A stretch of 64,000 bases of DNA. Origin: Heterostelium album PN500. Taxonomy: Eukaryota; Evosea; Eumycetozoa; Acytosteliales; Acytosteliaceae. The first letter of the stretch is position 1; each line of letters opens with the position of its first letter. Below, piece after piece: positions 41,757 to 52,638 of the stretch. Both the position numbers and the translations under genes were made by a program. The stretch spans positions 2,852,001-2,916,000 of the forward strand of contig NW_008805064.1 of the NCBI RefSeq assembly GCF_000004825.1, read 5' to 3'. Under the pieces are notes generated by a model, which had not been told where the DNA came from, searched no databases, and saw nothing but the letters and a program-made list of their open reading frames with translations.

Positions 41757-44700
41757 CTATAGACCAGATTCTAACGATGAAGTTGAGCTTTGTACAATGA
41801 TTGGATTGTCATGGTTGGTTACCAATAGATCATCCAGTTTGATCGGTGTCAAAACACTCTGGCTACGTACTCTTGTAAATGGATTTTGTTGGTTCATGTT
41901 CAGAATGGAACCAAACTCTGATGATGATATCGATGTTGTTGTTGTTGTTGTGGTTAAAGTGTTCGAAGCCTCGGCATCTTCGGCAATCGATGAAGAAGAT
42001 GTTGAAGCGCTCAACGATACTTTACGGAATGGTGTAGACATTGGTGATTCTACACTACTACGTTTGGACTTGTTGGTTTTGGTGATCATCAAATTCTCGG
42101 AACTCGATGATTTATCGACTTTGCTAGTAGTATTTCCACCGTGTGGCACCAAAATAAGATTGGAAAGTGAGGACATCGATGACGAAGACAGCGACGATGA
42201 CGATGACGATGATGTCAGTGAAGATAATGACGATGTTGAAGTGGAGGGTGATCCCTTCAATTTTAAGATGGTTTTAGATTTTTTGGAAGTGGATGAAGCG
42301 GATGTTGGCGATGAAGCGGTTGTCTTTGTTGGTGTGGTGTTTGTTGAGTGACTGTCACCGACTGTCGCCAACTTTGGTGGTGACTTTGGTGGTGTCGTAT
42401 AGCCATTAAGAGTGGAACAGTAGTTGGTTGCAAACTCAAGATTCTGAATGGCATCGAATACCTGTTGGTGAGTGACAGGCTGGTCGTGTTGTCCACTGTT
42501 TAGCGTGTCTTTCGATGACTTTCTATATGAAGATGTTGAGCCGGTGGTGGTTGTGGATGTAGGTTTCGATGGCGAAGTATCAAATGCTGGAATCGATGGA
42601 TACATTGTTGATTTGGGTCGAGGTAGACTAGTCGAGTTACTAGTTAACAACGTATCCAGTTTTGATGTTGAAGCGAGCATACTATTGACTGGAATAGAAT
42701 TTGAAACCAAGCTAGGTGCACCATTGTTATCCTCACTGAATGGAACGGGAGAGTTACGTTCACTTCTTGGTAGTTGAGCAGCCAACACATTGGGTGATTC
42801 ACATTTATTGGCATTGATAACTGGTGTAATAACTGCTGGACTATGATTATGATGATAGTTATTGTTATTATTATTGCTGTTGTTATTGTTGTTTGATATT
42901 GGTTTCTTCGGTATCGATGGATTGTTGTTTGTTGTTGTAGGCGGTCCTATTACTACGTTATTTGGATTAATGGCATTGACAACCGATGATTTATTGAGCT
43001 TCACTGGAACCTTTAGGAATTGCGCTAGTGTGGAAATGGCACTCTGAGGATTTCCATTGCGTTGTTGCTCTACTTTGAGTTTCTGATGTGCAAGAATGTC
43101 CGCTGGTATGGGTGTGCGCGGATAGAGCACGGTTGGAGTCTGAGGGAAGAAATGGTCTTGTTTTCTAATGGTGAAACCAACTGGGAGTTTAGCATTTATA
43201 CAATTACGACGATCGGAATAAAAGAAGTTGCCATTGCCAATCAATGCCATCTGTATTTTGCTGATCAGCAGATAGATGGAAACACGACGAACCGGATCGT
43301 CAGTAGCAACAATCAACTTTTCGAAATCTGATCTCGGGTAGATCATTGAATGAAGTCGAGAACGAACGGTTGACACTGGAAGTGTTGGTGAATCTTTGGC
43401 TGTTGATTTTCCAATCTCTGTGAGTGACATCAAGATTTCATTCCATCCGACATTGGTGATGGCGTTGGCATCGATGTTTATCGCTAGAATACTACGGTTA
43501 CTGGCGAGTGCCTGTGCCAAAAGACTGGCACCCTGATCGCCAAGTTGATTTCTAGAGATATCGAGTGAAGTAACCGAGGAATTCTTTCCAAAATATGGAA
43601 TCAATGTCATTGTGACCTTTCCAACATTTGACAAGCTTAGAGTACGAAGTTCCGGATTCATATAGAGCTTTTGTAGCGATTTGTTAAACAGTGTACTAAA
43701 AGATTGATTATAACTTAAACCTGCTGCAACTTCTCCTACGTGGTTGTTGCTGTTTCCATCGGATTCATGGAATCCATTTGTAAAATCATTATTGTTGTTG
43801 TTGTTGTTGTTACTGCTTGATTGACGATCCTCCTCATTTGGATTGTTCAAATCGATGGATGTTGCTAAACTGAATACCAGACGATTGTTAACTACGTTGG
43901 TTGTATTGTTTGATCCACCACTGCTGTTTATTGGTTGTGAGTGCGGACTTGTTGTAGAAGAGGTCGAAGTACTGTTGGAAGTTGCATCGGTTTTCAATGG
44001 GTTGCTGTTATTATTGATACCAGAGTCACTCGATGAGCTATCGCTACTGCTGCTGCTGCTGCTATTACTGCTGTTGTTCTGCTGTGGATAGACAATGGTA
44101 AGTCCATCCAATGTTAATTCGTTCACTTTTATATCCGAGAGTGTTTGGAGCAGTGAGATGATTGTCTTCTCAGTGCCTCTGATGTGACGCAAGTTGAAAA
44201 CCTTAATCGAGTTCTCGCTGTCACGGAACAATGAAAGCGCGTTGAAGAACATATCAAAGTTATCTTCGGCATTGACCAAGTTCAATCCCTGGAATTCGAG
44301 GTGAACCGACGGTTTCTTGTCTGACATCTTACAGATGATCAAAGCCAATACCTCTTTACTCAACGGACAATGATTGCAATCCAAACGGTGTAGAGTTGGA
44401 ATCGAGAGAATCGGAAGTAGCTTATCCAACTCACCGCCAACCTCCAACTTGTTATTCGAGATATCGATATGTTCGAGCACCACCAGATTTCGTAGCGCAT
44501 AGAAACTGTAGGTGGATACACCGCAGCCGTTCAACAAGAGATGTCTCAGCTTACTGTATCCCTGTGACTTGATAATCCAGCTGGAGAATGCATAGTTGGT
44601 TTGGTCGTCGAATTTATTGTGTGACAGATTGAGGTACTCGAGGGTGAGCGACATTCCATAGTTCTTTTCGAATGCCTCAAACAGCGCAGTCACTTGTTTC

Positions 44701-45918
44701 GCTGGAATCTGGCAGTTGGAGAGATCGAGATACACCAGTGCATGTTGGAACTGCTGCATGCAGCTCACCAGCGAGGTTATGGCTTTCGAAGACAGTGGAT
44801 TCTCAGAGACGTCGAGGATCTGGATTGCATTCTTCTTGTTGAGCGACAGCGAGAGGAACACAGAGTGGAGCGCTTCACTTCCACAACGGCGAATCGACAG
44901 CTTCTTGAGATGCTGGTTGTGCAGTACGAGATCTGAGAGTGCTTTGATGACCGCCTCTTTCTTCAGGTCACGCAGTGTCAGTCCAATGAAATAGCGGTCG
45001 TGTCTCAGTGCATTGAGCAGCGGCACCATGTCCAAGATGATGTCAGAGTACTCTGATTGCTGCAGGTCGGTGTAGAGATCGATCTCACGGTTCTCCTCGC
45101 TGATCATCTTGGTGAGTAAGTTGGTGAGAGGGATGTGTGGGTTCACCTGGTAGTAGCTGCACCAGCCTCTATAGATATCGGTGAAACTGTCGACAAAGTT
45201 GAGTTTGGCGCCCGTCGGTGGATGAAAAGCAGTCGATGCCAGCAGAGCATTCGACTTGACATTGACAGCCAGCTCCGCTTGACAATGCTCGCCATTCTGT
45301 GCATGTTTCAGACGTCTCAGAACTGACAATATAGTATCCATACCCTCTGATTTAAATTTCAATTTTGTTTTTTGTTTACCTTTTTGAAATAATACTGTCA
45401 ACTATATAATAACAATATGTAATATGTATTTATTTTGATTAGTTCCAAATGTATATCGAAATTATTTTATTTTTTTCGATTCCGATGCCGATTCCCGATC
45501 CAATATAACTTTCCAAAAATAATGTGATTGATTGATTGATTGATTAATACATACAACAAATTCAACTTTATTAGTTAATTCCTTAATATCATAGATATGA
45601 TGATCTTTTGGTGGTTTCTTTGTCATTTCTTTGCCCTCTGTGAATATCAAAATATGATATTGAGTAATGACAATGATAGAAGATGTCCATTTACTCTCTG
45701 ATTTTCGTTTGGTCATTACATATCCTCTATACATAATGCTCTCATTCCACATTAAATAGTTATTATTTAGCCATTCTTCAACATGATCTAAAAATATTTA
45801 AAAGAATTTAAATAAATATCTTTTTTTTTTTTTTTTTTTTTTTATAAATGATTACTTATTATATCCGAAACTAAAACTTACTTAATTCGATTGATGATAA
45901 TTCAAGTGGGTGTCCCAT
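41757..45918 (-). CDS. Large PH-like/leucine-rich-repeat protein (CARMIL-like)
   Basis: Exons 45882-45918, 45555-45787 and 41757-45401 give about 1,304 residues. Residues 1-110 look like a PH-type domain (NESIMYRGYVMTKRK, SSIIVITQYHILIF, HIYDIKELTNKVEFV). From about 200 to 700 there are ribonuclease-inhibitor-type leucine-rich repeats (LTLRDLKKEAVIKAL, LVYLDLSNCQIPAKQ, LEYLNLSHNKFDDQ, VTSLDISRNQLGDQGASLL), with an Asn/Ser insert in the middle. The last 450 residues are Ser/Thr/Asn/Pro-rich and probably disordered. PH plus RI-type LRR resembles CARMIL, which binds capping protein and myosin I. However, I do not find a capping-protein-interaction motif, so the function is unproven. A start at the exon 3 TTG would lose the PH region; the spliced start is preferred. 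Confidence 0.83.
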
Positions 45919-47708
45919 TTATATATATATATATTATAAATAAATAAAAATAATATTTAAATTATTCTATTTTTATTATTGTTTGTTTGTTACTACTAAC
46001 AATAAAAAGTTATAAAACTAATTATTATTTTTAAAACAATTATTTTTTTTAAAAAAAAAAAACAAATTTTAATATTTGTATATATTTATATATAATGATT
46101 GAATTGTATGTCACCTCTCTCACTCTTCTTCCCTCCTCTTCTTCTTCTTGTTTTGTTTTGTTTTGTCGAATCTATTTTAATATTATTTATTGTTTATGGT
46201 GATTGATTGAATCTGCCTAGTGACTTGTTTTTTCTCTTTTCAATTGTTTTTTTACAATATTTATTTAAAGGTTGACTGACTGAACTGAACTGACCACCTA
46301 AATGATATATATGATTTACTTTTTACTTTGTTTTTTTGTTATTGTAATTTTTGAGTTGTTGTTTTTACTACTACTACTGCTACTACTACTTTTAATTTAA
46401 GTGTTTTGGAGGGAGTTGTAATGTGATGAGCAGACAACACTTATATTGTGTGGTTTGGTTGTTTTTTTTTATTTTTAAATAAAAAAAGAACACAGATATG
46501 GTTGGATTATTATTATTAAATATATAATTCTCAATTAATATTGAACCTCCAGTCAGATCTTTAAATCAATTTTTATAAAAATTAAAAAAAAAAATTTTTG
46601 AAAAAAAGGAAAGTTATATTTTTTGTTCTGAAAATGAATTGATTTGATTTGACTTGACTTTGAAAATAAAAGATATTCTTTCTTAACTCTAAAATATTTA
46701 TAAATAATAAATAAGAGGTTGATTATATATGATAAATAATTTTTAAAATAAAAAAACAATCAATTGATTTGTTATATTATAAAAAAAAAAACAAAAAGTA
46801 TTTATATTTAATTAAAACTTAAGTAAAAAGAGTGTTTGTGTGGTGAAACAGCAAAATGATCAAAAAGGTTTGATTTTTGGGGGTTTTTTCTGTGTGTTTA
46901 TTTTCTTTGTGAGCATTCAATTTCACACACAAACATTGATTACAGCGTTTTGTGTGTTTGCTTTATCTTTGTATGAGTTTGTGTTGTGTTTTGTTCCCAC
47001 TTTTAAAAATTATCATGATCATTATTAACAACAATGAGTGGAAATATCTTTTTATTATTATGCCTATATGTTGTTATGTTATGTTATCTGTTTTCATTGT
47101 TTTTTTGTTTGTTGTTTTTTTTGTTTTTATTCAAAATAAAAATAAATAAAAAAAAAGGTGTTTTATTTTAAAATTGAAAACAAAACACAATTTTAAAATA
47201 GAAAAAAAAAAAAAGACATACATACATCACAACACATACATATATGTATTTAAAATACACATTTATATCATTGTTGTTTTAAATAATAATATCATTAATT
47301 AATTAAAATTTTAAAATGTTTTGACAAAGAAATATCATCGTCGTTATAATTATCATCATTATCTTATCACAGATCATATGTTGTTGTCGATAAGCTTACA
47401 ACCAATCAAAATCAATTATAATTTAGGTGTTTAATCAGTGTTGTGAGATATTGTTAAAAAAGGAACAAATAATATTAGTATGTAAAGAGTTTTTATTGGT
47501 ATTAAAGTTGTTGAACCGATTCATTCTAGATGAACACAACAAACCTAAATGATTTTGAAAAGATACCATTCATTATTCACAGCTCATAGTTGACTATTTA
47601 AAAAATGAGAATGAACTGAACTTCAATGAGAATTTTAAAGTGTACACTTGTGTTTATTGGTTGATTTTTTTTTATATTTCATTTTTTTTTTTTTGGTTAA
47701 TAAGAAAA
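45919..47708. promoter_or_regulatory. 1.8-kb divergent intergenic region
   Basis: This lies between the LRR gene start (leftward) and the kinase gene start (rightward). It contains CTT and TTTTG runs near 46120-46170, an (ACT)n block near 46365-46390, GTGTTTGTG stretches around 46830-47000 and AT-rich runs. No coding or RNA gene is recognised. Confidence 0.4.
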
Positions 47709-48464
47709 ATGAATAAAGAAGAACTATTAAACAAAATAGATTATTTATATAATGAAATAAATAATAGATATAACCTACGCAAAGAAAAGAATTCTTCAAA
47801 TAAAGATGTTGGTAATAGAATGTTAGTTTGTATTGCAGGACCACCAGCCGCAGGAAAGTCAACCATCTCTGTGAGATTATGTGAGAAACTTCAAAGTAGT
47901 GGTCTAAAAACTGTAGTTGTACCGATGGATGGCTACCATCTAGATAATTGCATATTAAAAGAACGATCATTACTTCACCGTAAAGGATCACCACCAACCT
48001 TTGATGTCATTGGTTTTAAAACAATATTGGATCGTCTATCTAAACAACAACAACAACAACCACAACAGCAAAGCAATAATAATAATAATAATAATAATAA
48101 TAGTGATGATGATGATGATGATTTAGAATATAATGAAATAATAATACCTACTTTCGATCGTGAGTTGGATATATCTAGAGCTGGTGCAGCTGTTGTCGAT
48201 CGATCAATAGAGATCCTATTGATCGAAGGAAACTATTTGCTACTCGATGTATCACCTTGGAATAGATTACATCGATTTTTCGACTTTACAATATTCATTG
48301 ACGCAGATCGATCTACACTAGAACAACGACTCATTCAACGATGGTTAGATCACCAACACGATCATGAATCAGCTGTGAAACGAGCAAAGTCAAACGATAT
48401 TCCAAATGCAATCTACACATTAGATCATTCAATAAAACCTGATATTAAAATAATAAATAATTAA
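47709..48464 (+). CDS. Phosphoribulokinase/uridine-kinase family P-loop kinase
   Basis: A single-exon protein of 251 residues. The Walker A motif is CIAGPPAAGKSTISVRLCE near 41-59. The substrate-binding aspartate motif is VVPMDGYHLDN, followed by RKGSPPTFDVIGF, typical of the YggC/FrcK-like branch of the PRK/URK family rather than true uridine kinases. Later come PTFDRELDISRAGA and the Walker B-like ILLIEGNYLLL, then a lid region with QRLIQRWLDH. A Gln/Asn/Asp-rich insert (about 113-140) sits in a loop and is a dictyostelid habit. The family phosphorylates small metabolites; the substrate here is unknown (fructose, uridine or pantothenate-like). The ATG at 47709 is the first good start after a T-tract. 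Confidence 0.85.
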   Translation: MNKEELLNKIDYLYNEINNRYNLRKEKNSSNKDVGNRMLVCIAGPPAAGKSTISVRLCEKLQSSGLKTVVVPMDGYHLDNCILKERSLLHRKGSPPTFDVIGFKTILDRLSKQQQQQPQQQSNNNNNNNNNSDDDDDDLEYNEIIIPTFDRELDISRAGAAVVDRSIEILLIEGNYLLLDVSPWNRLHRFFDFTIFIDADRSTLEQRLIQRWLDHQHDHESAVKRAKSNDIPNAIYTLDHSIKPDIKIINN

Positions 48465-48519
48465 CAAAATAAAATAAAATAAATAAAAATGAGCTAATTG
48501 TTCATTCATTCGTTCATTC

Positions 48520-48785
48520 ATTCAACCAGTTGAGTCGACATAACTCTATAAAATGTTTATTAGTTTTTGTTATTAGGATTAAAAAGATATATAAAATACT
48601 TACTGATGTTTATCTTGTAGCATTCTTAACGCTTTGGAGAGGTCACCGTTCCACTGTTTGACTTTGGTGAAAAGCAGTGCCTTCTGTCTTGTTCTCTTCT
48701 TAACACTTCCATGCATCTCTTGTGAGCAAGGGATGTCGCTTTTCACCTCTTCAATATTAAAGAAAACATCCTTCTTCCATTTCAT
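48520..48785 (-). pseudogene. C-terminal gene fragment with one intron, 5' end missing
   Basis: An open frame at 48602-48785 (MKWKKDVFFNIEE, later KALLFTKVKQWNGDLSKALR) ends in a good donor GTAAGT at 48601. A plausible last exon at 48520-48543 follows (SYVDSTG and stop). That gives about 68 residues. It begins exactly where a long inverted repeat begins, so the 5' part of the gene seems to have been lost or replaced by the fold-back copy. I do not recognise the family. It may be a small expressed gene, but a remnant is more likely. Confidence 0.4.
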
Positions 48786-48908
48786 ATTTTAATACATCAA
48801 GTTGAAATGGAAGAAGGATGTTTTCTTTAATATTGAAGAAGAGACAGGTGGAAAACGACATTACCTTGCTCACAAGAGATGCATGGAAGTGTTAAGAAGA
48901 GAACAAAG
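48682..48908. repeat. Long inverted repeat (head-to-head gene fragment)
   Basis: The left arm (48682-48784) and right arm (48803-48908) are reverse complements over about 100 bases with an 18-base spacer. The inner 37 bases are identical; the rest shows a 7-base indel, a few substitutions and small gaps. Both arms begin KWKKDVFFNIEE when read outward, then differ in frame. RNA across it could form a long hairpin. Confidence 0.85.
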
Positions 48909-49215
48909 AAAATTTCGATTGGAAAGTTGAAGATATAAATATCAAATATTATTTTTAAGTCCAATTAATTAACTTTAATTTCAAATAATATTAAAGATGT
49001 ATACCATTTCTTCCTGAAATAGAAAGAATTTTCATAGAACATGAAAAGAAAGAACTTCTTTTGTCTTCTAACAATGTACAAAATGAGAAAATGCTCGATT
49101 AGAGACTGCTCGATCAATGAAGAACATAGAATTTAGAATAGAACATCTAATGAAAATGTTGATCCATAACAAAGTTGGAGATGAAGGAATAAATATATGG
49201 AAATGATTAGTAATG
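48909..49215 (+). pseudogene. Degraded coding-like stretch
   Basis: After the right arm of the inverted repeat the plus strand shows short protein-like pieces in changing frames (FLPEIERIFIEHEKKELLLS, then KNIEFRIEHLMKMLIHNKVG) separated by stops. Either a gene with several very short introns or a decayed gene is possible. The pieces are charged and helical, with no recognisable family. Confidence 0.3.
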
Positions 49216-49358
49216 AAATAAAGAAATATGAAGAAGAAGAAAGAAAAAAGACGAAGAATTGGAAAATGATTTGTCAGCGATCGGTCTCCATACAGATGAC
49301 AATGACGGACTATCAACAACTACAACCACGACAACTAACTCATCAAATATGTTAGTTG

Positions 49359-49392
<34 letters not shown>

Positions 49393-49609
49393 TAGTACGA
49401 GTAATAACTCTACATATTCATTAAGTAATGATCAACAACAAAATAATGGAGGGTATAATGATAATTACACTGTTAACACAGATAAATATTTAAATGAAAT
49501 AGATGAGGAAGCATTAGAACAAAATGAAACAGAGGCATATGATTATAGTGATCGCGAGAACACTCAAGATGTCGATGGAGAAGAGAAACAAGATGAAAAA
49601 AACTATTAG
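49216..49609 (+). CDS. Low-complexity acidic C-terminal exon, possible
   Basis: An open frame of about 130 codons ending at TAG 49607-49609. It runs KKKDEELENDLSAIGLHTDD, then Thr and Asn runs, then an acidic Gln/Glu/Asp tail (YLNEIDEEALEQNETEAYDY, ending DGEEKQDEKNY). There is no good start codon with context. It probably is the last exon of the gene whose broken-looking upstream part lies at 48803-49215. The function is unknown. I am unsure that it is expressed. Confidence 0.4.
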
Positions 49610-50060
49610 TTAAAATAATAAATAATAAATCATTTGAAAACATCTAAAATCGTTAAAAAAAAATTGAATTTAAATTTAAAATTGAAAATTTATAAAAAAA
49701 AAAAATGGGGCACCTTCACAATACCTTTGACCCAAGTTTTTGTGTAAAATGTTGAGTACTTGCATTGTTTCAACACGATTATGAATCTATGAGGTAATTA
49801 ATGGATCTCTTTTTGTGTACTAGTACACAACTTAAGTGCACAGTAAAAAAATTATTTAGACTCATTTTTCAATTTAATATTAGACTGGTGTGTGGGAAAA
49901 CTGCAAAGCACATTTAATTTTTTGAAATGAAATTTTTTTTTACTCCTATGAAAGCAGAACGAGTGCATGTGACTCACAATGAGAGAGAGAACTTCACTTC
50001 AACATATGTTTAAAAAATAATAACAAAAAAATAGTTAACAAAAGAGAGAGTTAGATACAA
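49610..50060. promoter_or_regulatory. Upstream region of the folate synthesis gene
   Basis: About 450 bases with no gene. They include A/T runs, GTGTACTAGTACACAA near 49815-49830 (a partial inverted repeat) and a GAGAGAGAGA block near 49982-49990 shortly before the start. Confidence 0.4.
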
Positions 50061-51942
50061 ATGGTAGATACAATTATAGTTAAAGATTTACATGTACAAG
50101 CTGTAATTGGTGTAAATGCAAATGAGAGAAACATCAAGCAAAACATTATTATTACATTGAAGTTGTATAAGGATTTATCGATTTGTGGTAGTTCCGATTT
50201 GGTTGGTCATACCATTTCCTATAGTACTCTGTCAAAGTCGGTCTGTGCCTATGTGGAATCGTCGCATCACTATACACTCGAAGCACTGGCAACCGGTGTA
50301 GCACGTACCTGTTGTCTTGGATTCGGAGTGGAGCGTGTCAAGGTGTTGGTGGAGAAGCCCGGTGCTGTCAAGCTCGCCAAGTGGCCCGGTGTCAAGATAG
50401 AGCGTACCCTAGAGTATTTCAAAAAGAATGCATCTCTCGAGATACCGAGTGCACTCCAATCGATTCCGGCAACACCGACCGGTAGTGGCGGTGCCAACAT
50501 TGTGTATATCTCGATCGGTTCGAATTTGGGTGATCGTTTCAAGAATATCACAGATGCAATTCAATCACTGGGACTGTTCTCGGTGGTTCAAACCACTTCG
50601 TTTATGTATGAGACCGATCCAGCATACTTTACAGAGCAACCCAAGTTCCTCAATTGTTGTTGTCGTATCTCGACGGCGTTGGATCCACAGCAACTTCTCG
50701 CCAAGTTGAAAACAATAGAGAAGGATATGAAGCGTGAAGAATCCTTTAGAAATGCACCACGTCCCATCGACTTGGACATTCTCTATTACAACAAAATAGT
50801 ATTGAAAACAGAGAATCTTGAAATTCCACATAAATTAATGTGGGAGCGTGACTTTGTATTGGTTCCACTATCAGAGTATGTAGTTAATTAGCTTGAATTT
50901 AATATAACAATTGACTAACAACAAATATTATTCATTTAGTATTGCACCAAACTTTATTCATCCAACATTACATATTACAACGAATCAAATGAAGATCAAT
51001 CTCGGAAGTAATCTAACCATTAGAAAAGTTATGAGAATCAATCAAACCCTGTGGGATTGGAAGAAGAAAACATTTATTATGGGTATTTTGAATGTTACAC
51101 CCGATAGTTTTTCAGATGGTGGAAGATACAATGATATGGAGAATGCAATTGCTCAGGTCACCAAATTGATAGCCGATGGCTCTGATATTATTGATATAGG
51201 AGGACAGTCTACCTATCCCGGTGCCGTACAGATCGGTGCCGACGAAGAAATCAATCGTGTCGTTCCCATTATCAAAAAGATTCGTGAGCATCATCCAACC
51301 ATACCACTGTCAATCGATACCTACCATGCCAAAGTGGCACGTGCTGCCTTGGATGCCGGAGCCAATGTTATTAATGACGTGACCGGTGCCATAAGGGATC
51401 CCGCCATCATTGAAGTAGCCAGAGAGTATCGTGTACCAATTATCATTAATCACGATCGTCCTACACCTCAGTTCCTCCAGCAACAACATCTCCAAAAGAT
51501 GGCAGCTGAAACCGGTAATCCAGCGGATCTCAGTGTCATCGAGAAGCAACCGGATATCATAAAGCTGGTTGGCGACTACTTTAACGAGCGTGTTCAAACG
51601 TTGGTTGCTTCGGGCATTCATCTCTGGCAGATCATTCTCGATCCAGGTTTGGGATTTGCCAAGACCTACGACCAGTCGATCGATCTGATCAGAAGAGGTA
51701 GCGAATTGATATCGAATGGTTTCCCACTGTTGATAGGACCATCGCGTAAAGGATTCATTGGTGCGACACTAGCTAAATGCGAAGGATCCACATTGGTACC
51801 AGATGCAAAGAGCGATCGTAGACTATGGGGAACTGCTGCATGTTGTTGCATAAGTGCAGGTTGGGGTGTTAACATCATAAGAATTCATGATGTCTCTGAA
51901 ATTAAAGATACAATTTTAATTGCAGATACAATTTATAGATAG
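50061..51942 (+). CDS. fol1: Trifunctional folate synthesis enzyme (DHNA-HPPK-DHPS)
   Basis: This enzyme carries three consecutive steps of folate synthesis on one chain: dihydroneopterin aldolase, hydroxymethyldihydropterin pyrophosphokinase and dihydropteroate synthase. Exons 50061-50875 and 50940-51942 give 605 residues. DHNA is about 1-120 (VIGVNANER, VKVLVEKPGAV). HPPK is about 145-280 (VYISIGSNLGDR, RNAPRPIDLDILYY). DHPS is about 310-605 (MGILNVTPDSFSDGG, DIGGQSTYPGA, VINDVTGA, LDPGLGFAKT, IGPSRKGFIG). The intron falls within VPLSDIAPNF, near the HPPK/DHPS border. Fungi have the same fusion but usually with two DHNA units; here there is one. The DHPS part is the sulfonamide target family. 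Confidence 0.95.
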
Positions 51943-52638
51943 TTAAATAATTATTATTAAATAAACAATTTAAATAATATTATATCTTGTAAAAATGATC
52001 AAACGTTAGATCGTGTTCTTTGCTCAATCAACTTAATTATCATAAATCAAACTCTTTGAAACACAACACTACACAAAGTTCATTGTTGATCAAGATTATT
52101 TAAATAATTATATTTTTGTAAATTGGTAATAAGATAATTTTATTTTTCATCAAACACGTTCAAACCACAACTGTTGATTTAAAGGTAAGTTGGAACTTTA
52201 TCATCATTTTTTTTAATTTTTCTAACCATTTTTTTTTTTATTGGCCTCGATTTAATTTGTGATCACCCCAATACTCGTTGAATCAGATTTACACACATTC
52301 ATCAGTTGCTTTTTAATAAAAACAAAAACCAACAATGACATTTCATAAATTTAAATTACAAAAAGATAATTTGATTCTTTACAAAATGTGGAGGTTTAAA
52401 ACCAATCAATAAAAGTTACCAAATAACAACAATGATATTGATCATCAATTTTAAAACTATCAGATTACAAAAAAACACAAAAAAAATCAAAATACATCTG
52501 AAGTAATATTTTATTTTATTTTATTTTAATTTTAAAAATGGTTTAATTTAGAAGAATCCAAAATTCATTGACAATAAATAGAGTAGTTGAATTAGCATCC
52601 TTTTCATTGTCAACTAATATTCAACAAACAAATAAATC
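51943..52638. promoter_or_regulatory. Upstream region of the decarboxylase gene with a likely 5'-UTR intron
   Basis: No coding frame. AAAG|GTAAGTTGG at 52184/52185 is a strong donor and TTTAATTTAG at 52542-52551 a fair acceptor. A 5'-untranslated intron of about 367 bases is therefore plausible, with the start codon following at 52639. This is inference from splice signals only. Confidence 0.35.

Noticed and set aside
41797-42351. 184-residue plus-strand acidic frame
   Set aside because: Antisense of the Ser/Thr-rich tail of the LRR protein.
45399-45401. TTG at the start of LRR exon 3 as a translation start
   Set aside because: It is directly preceded by a splice acceptor, and two upstream exons join in phase to give a PH-like domain.
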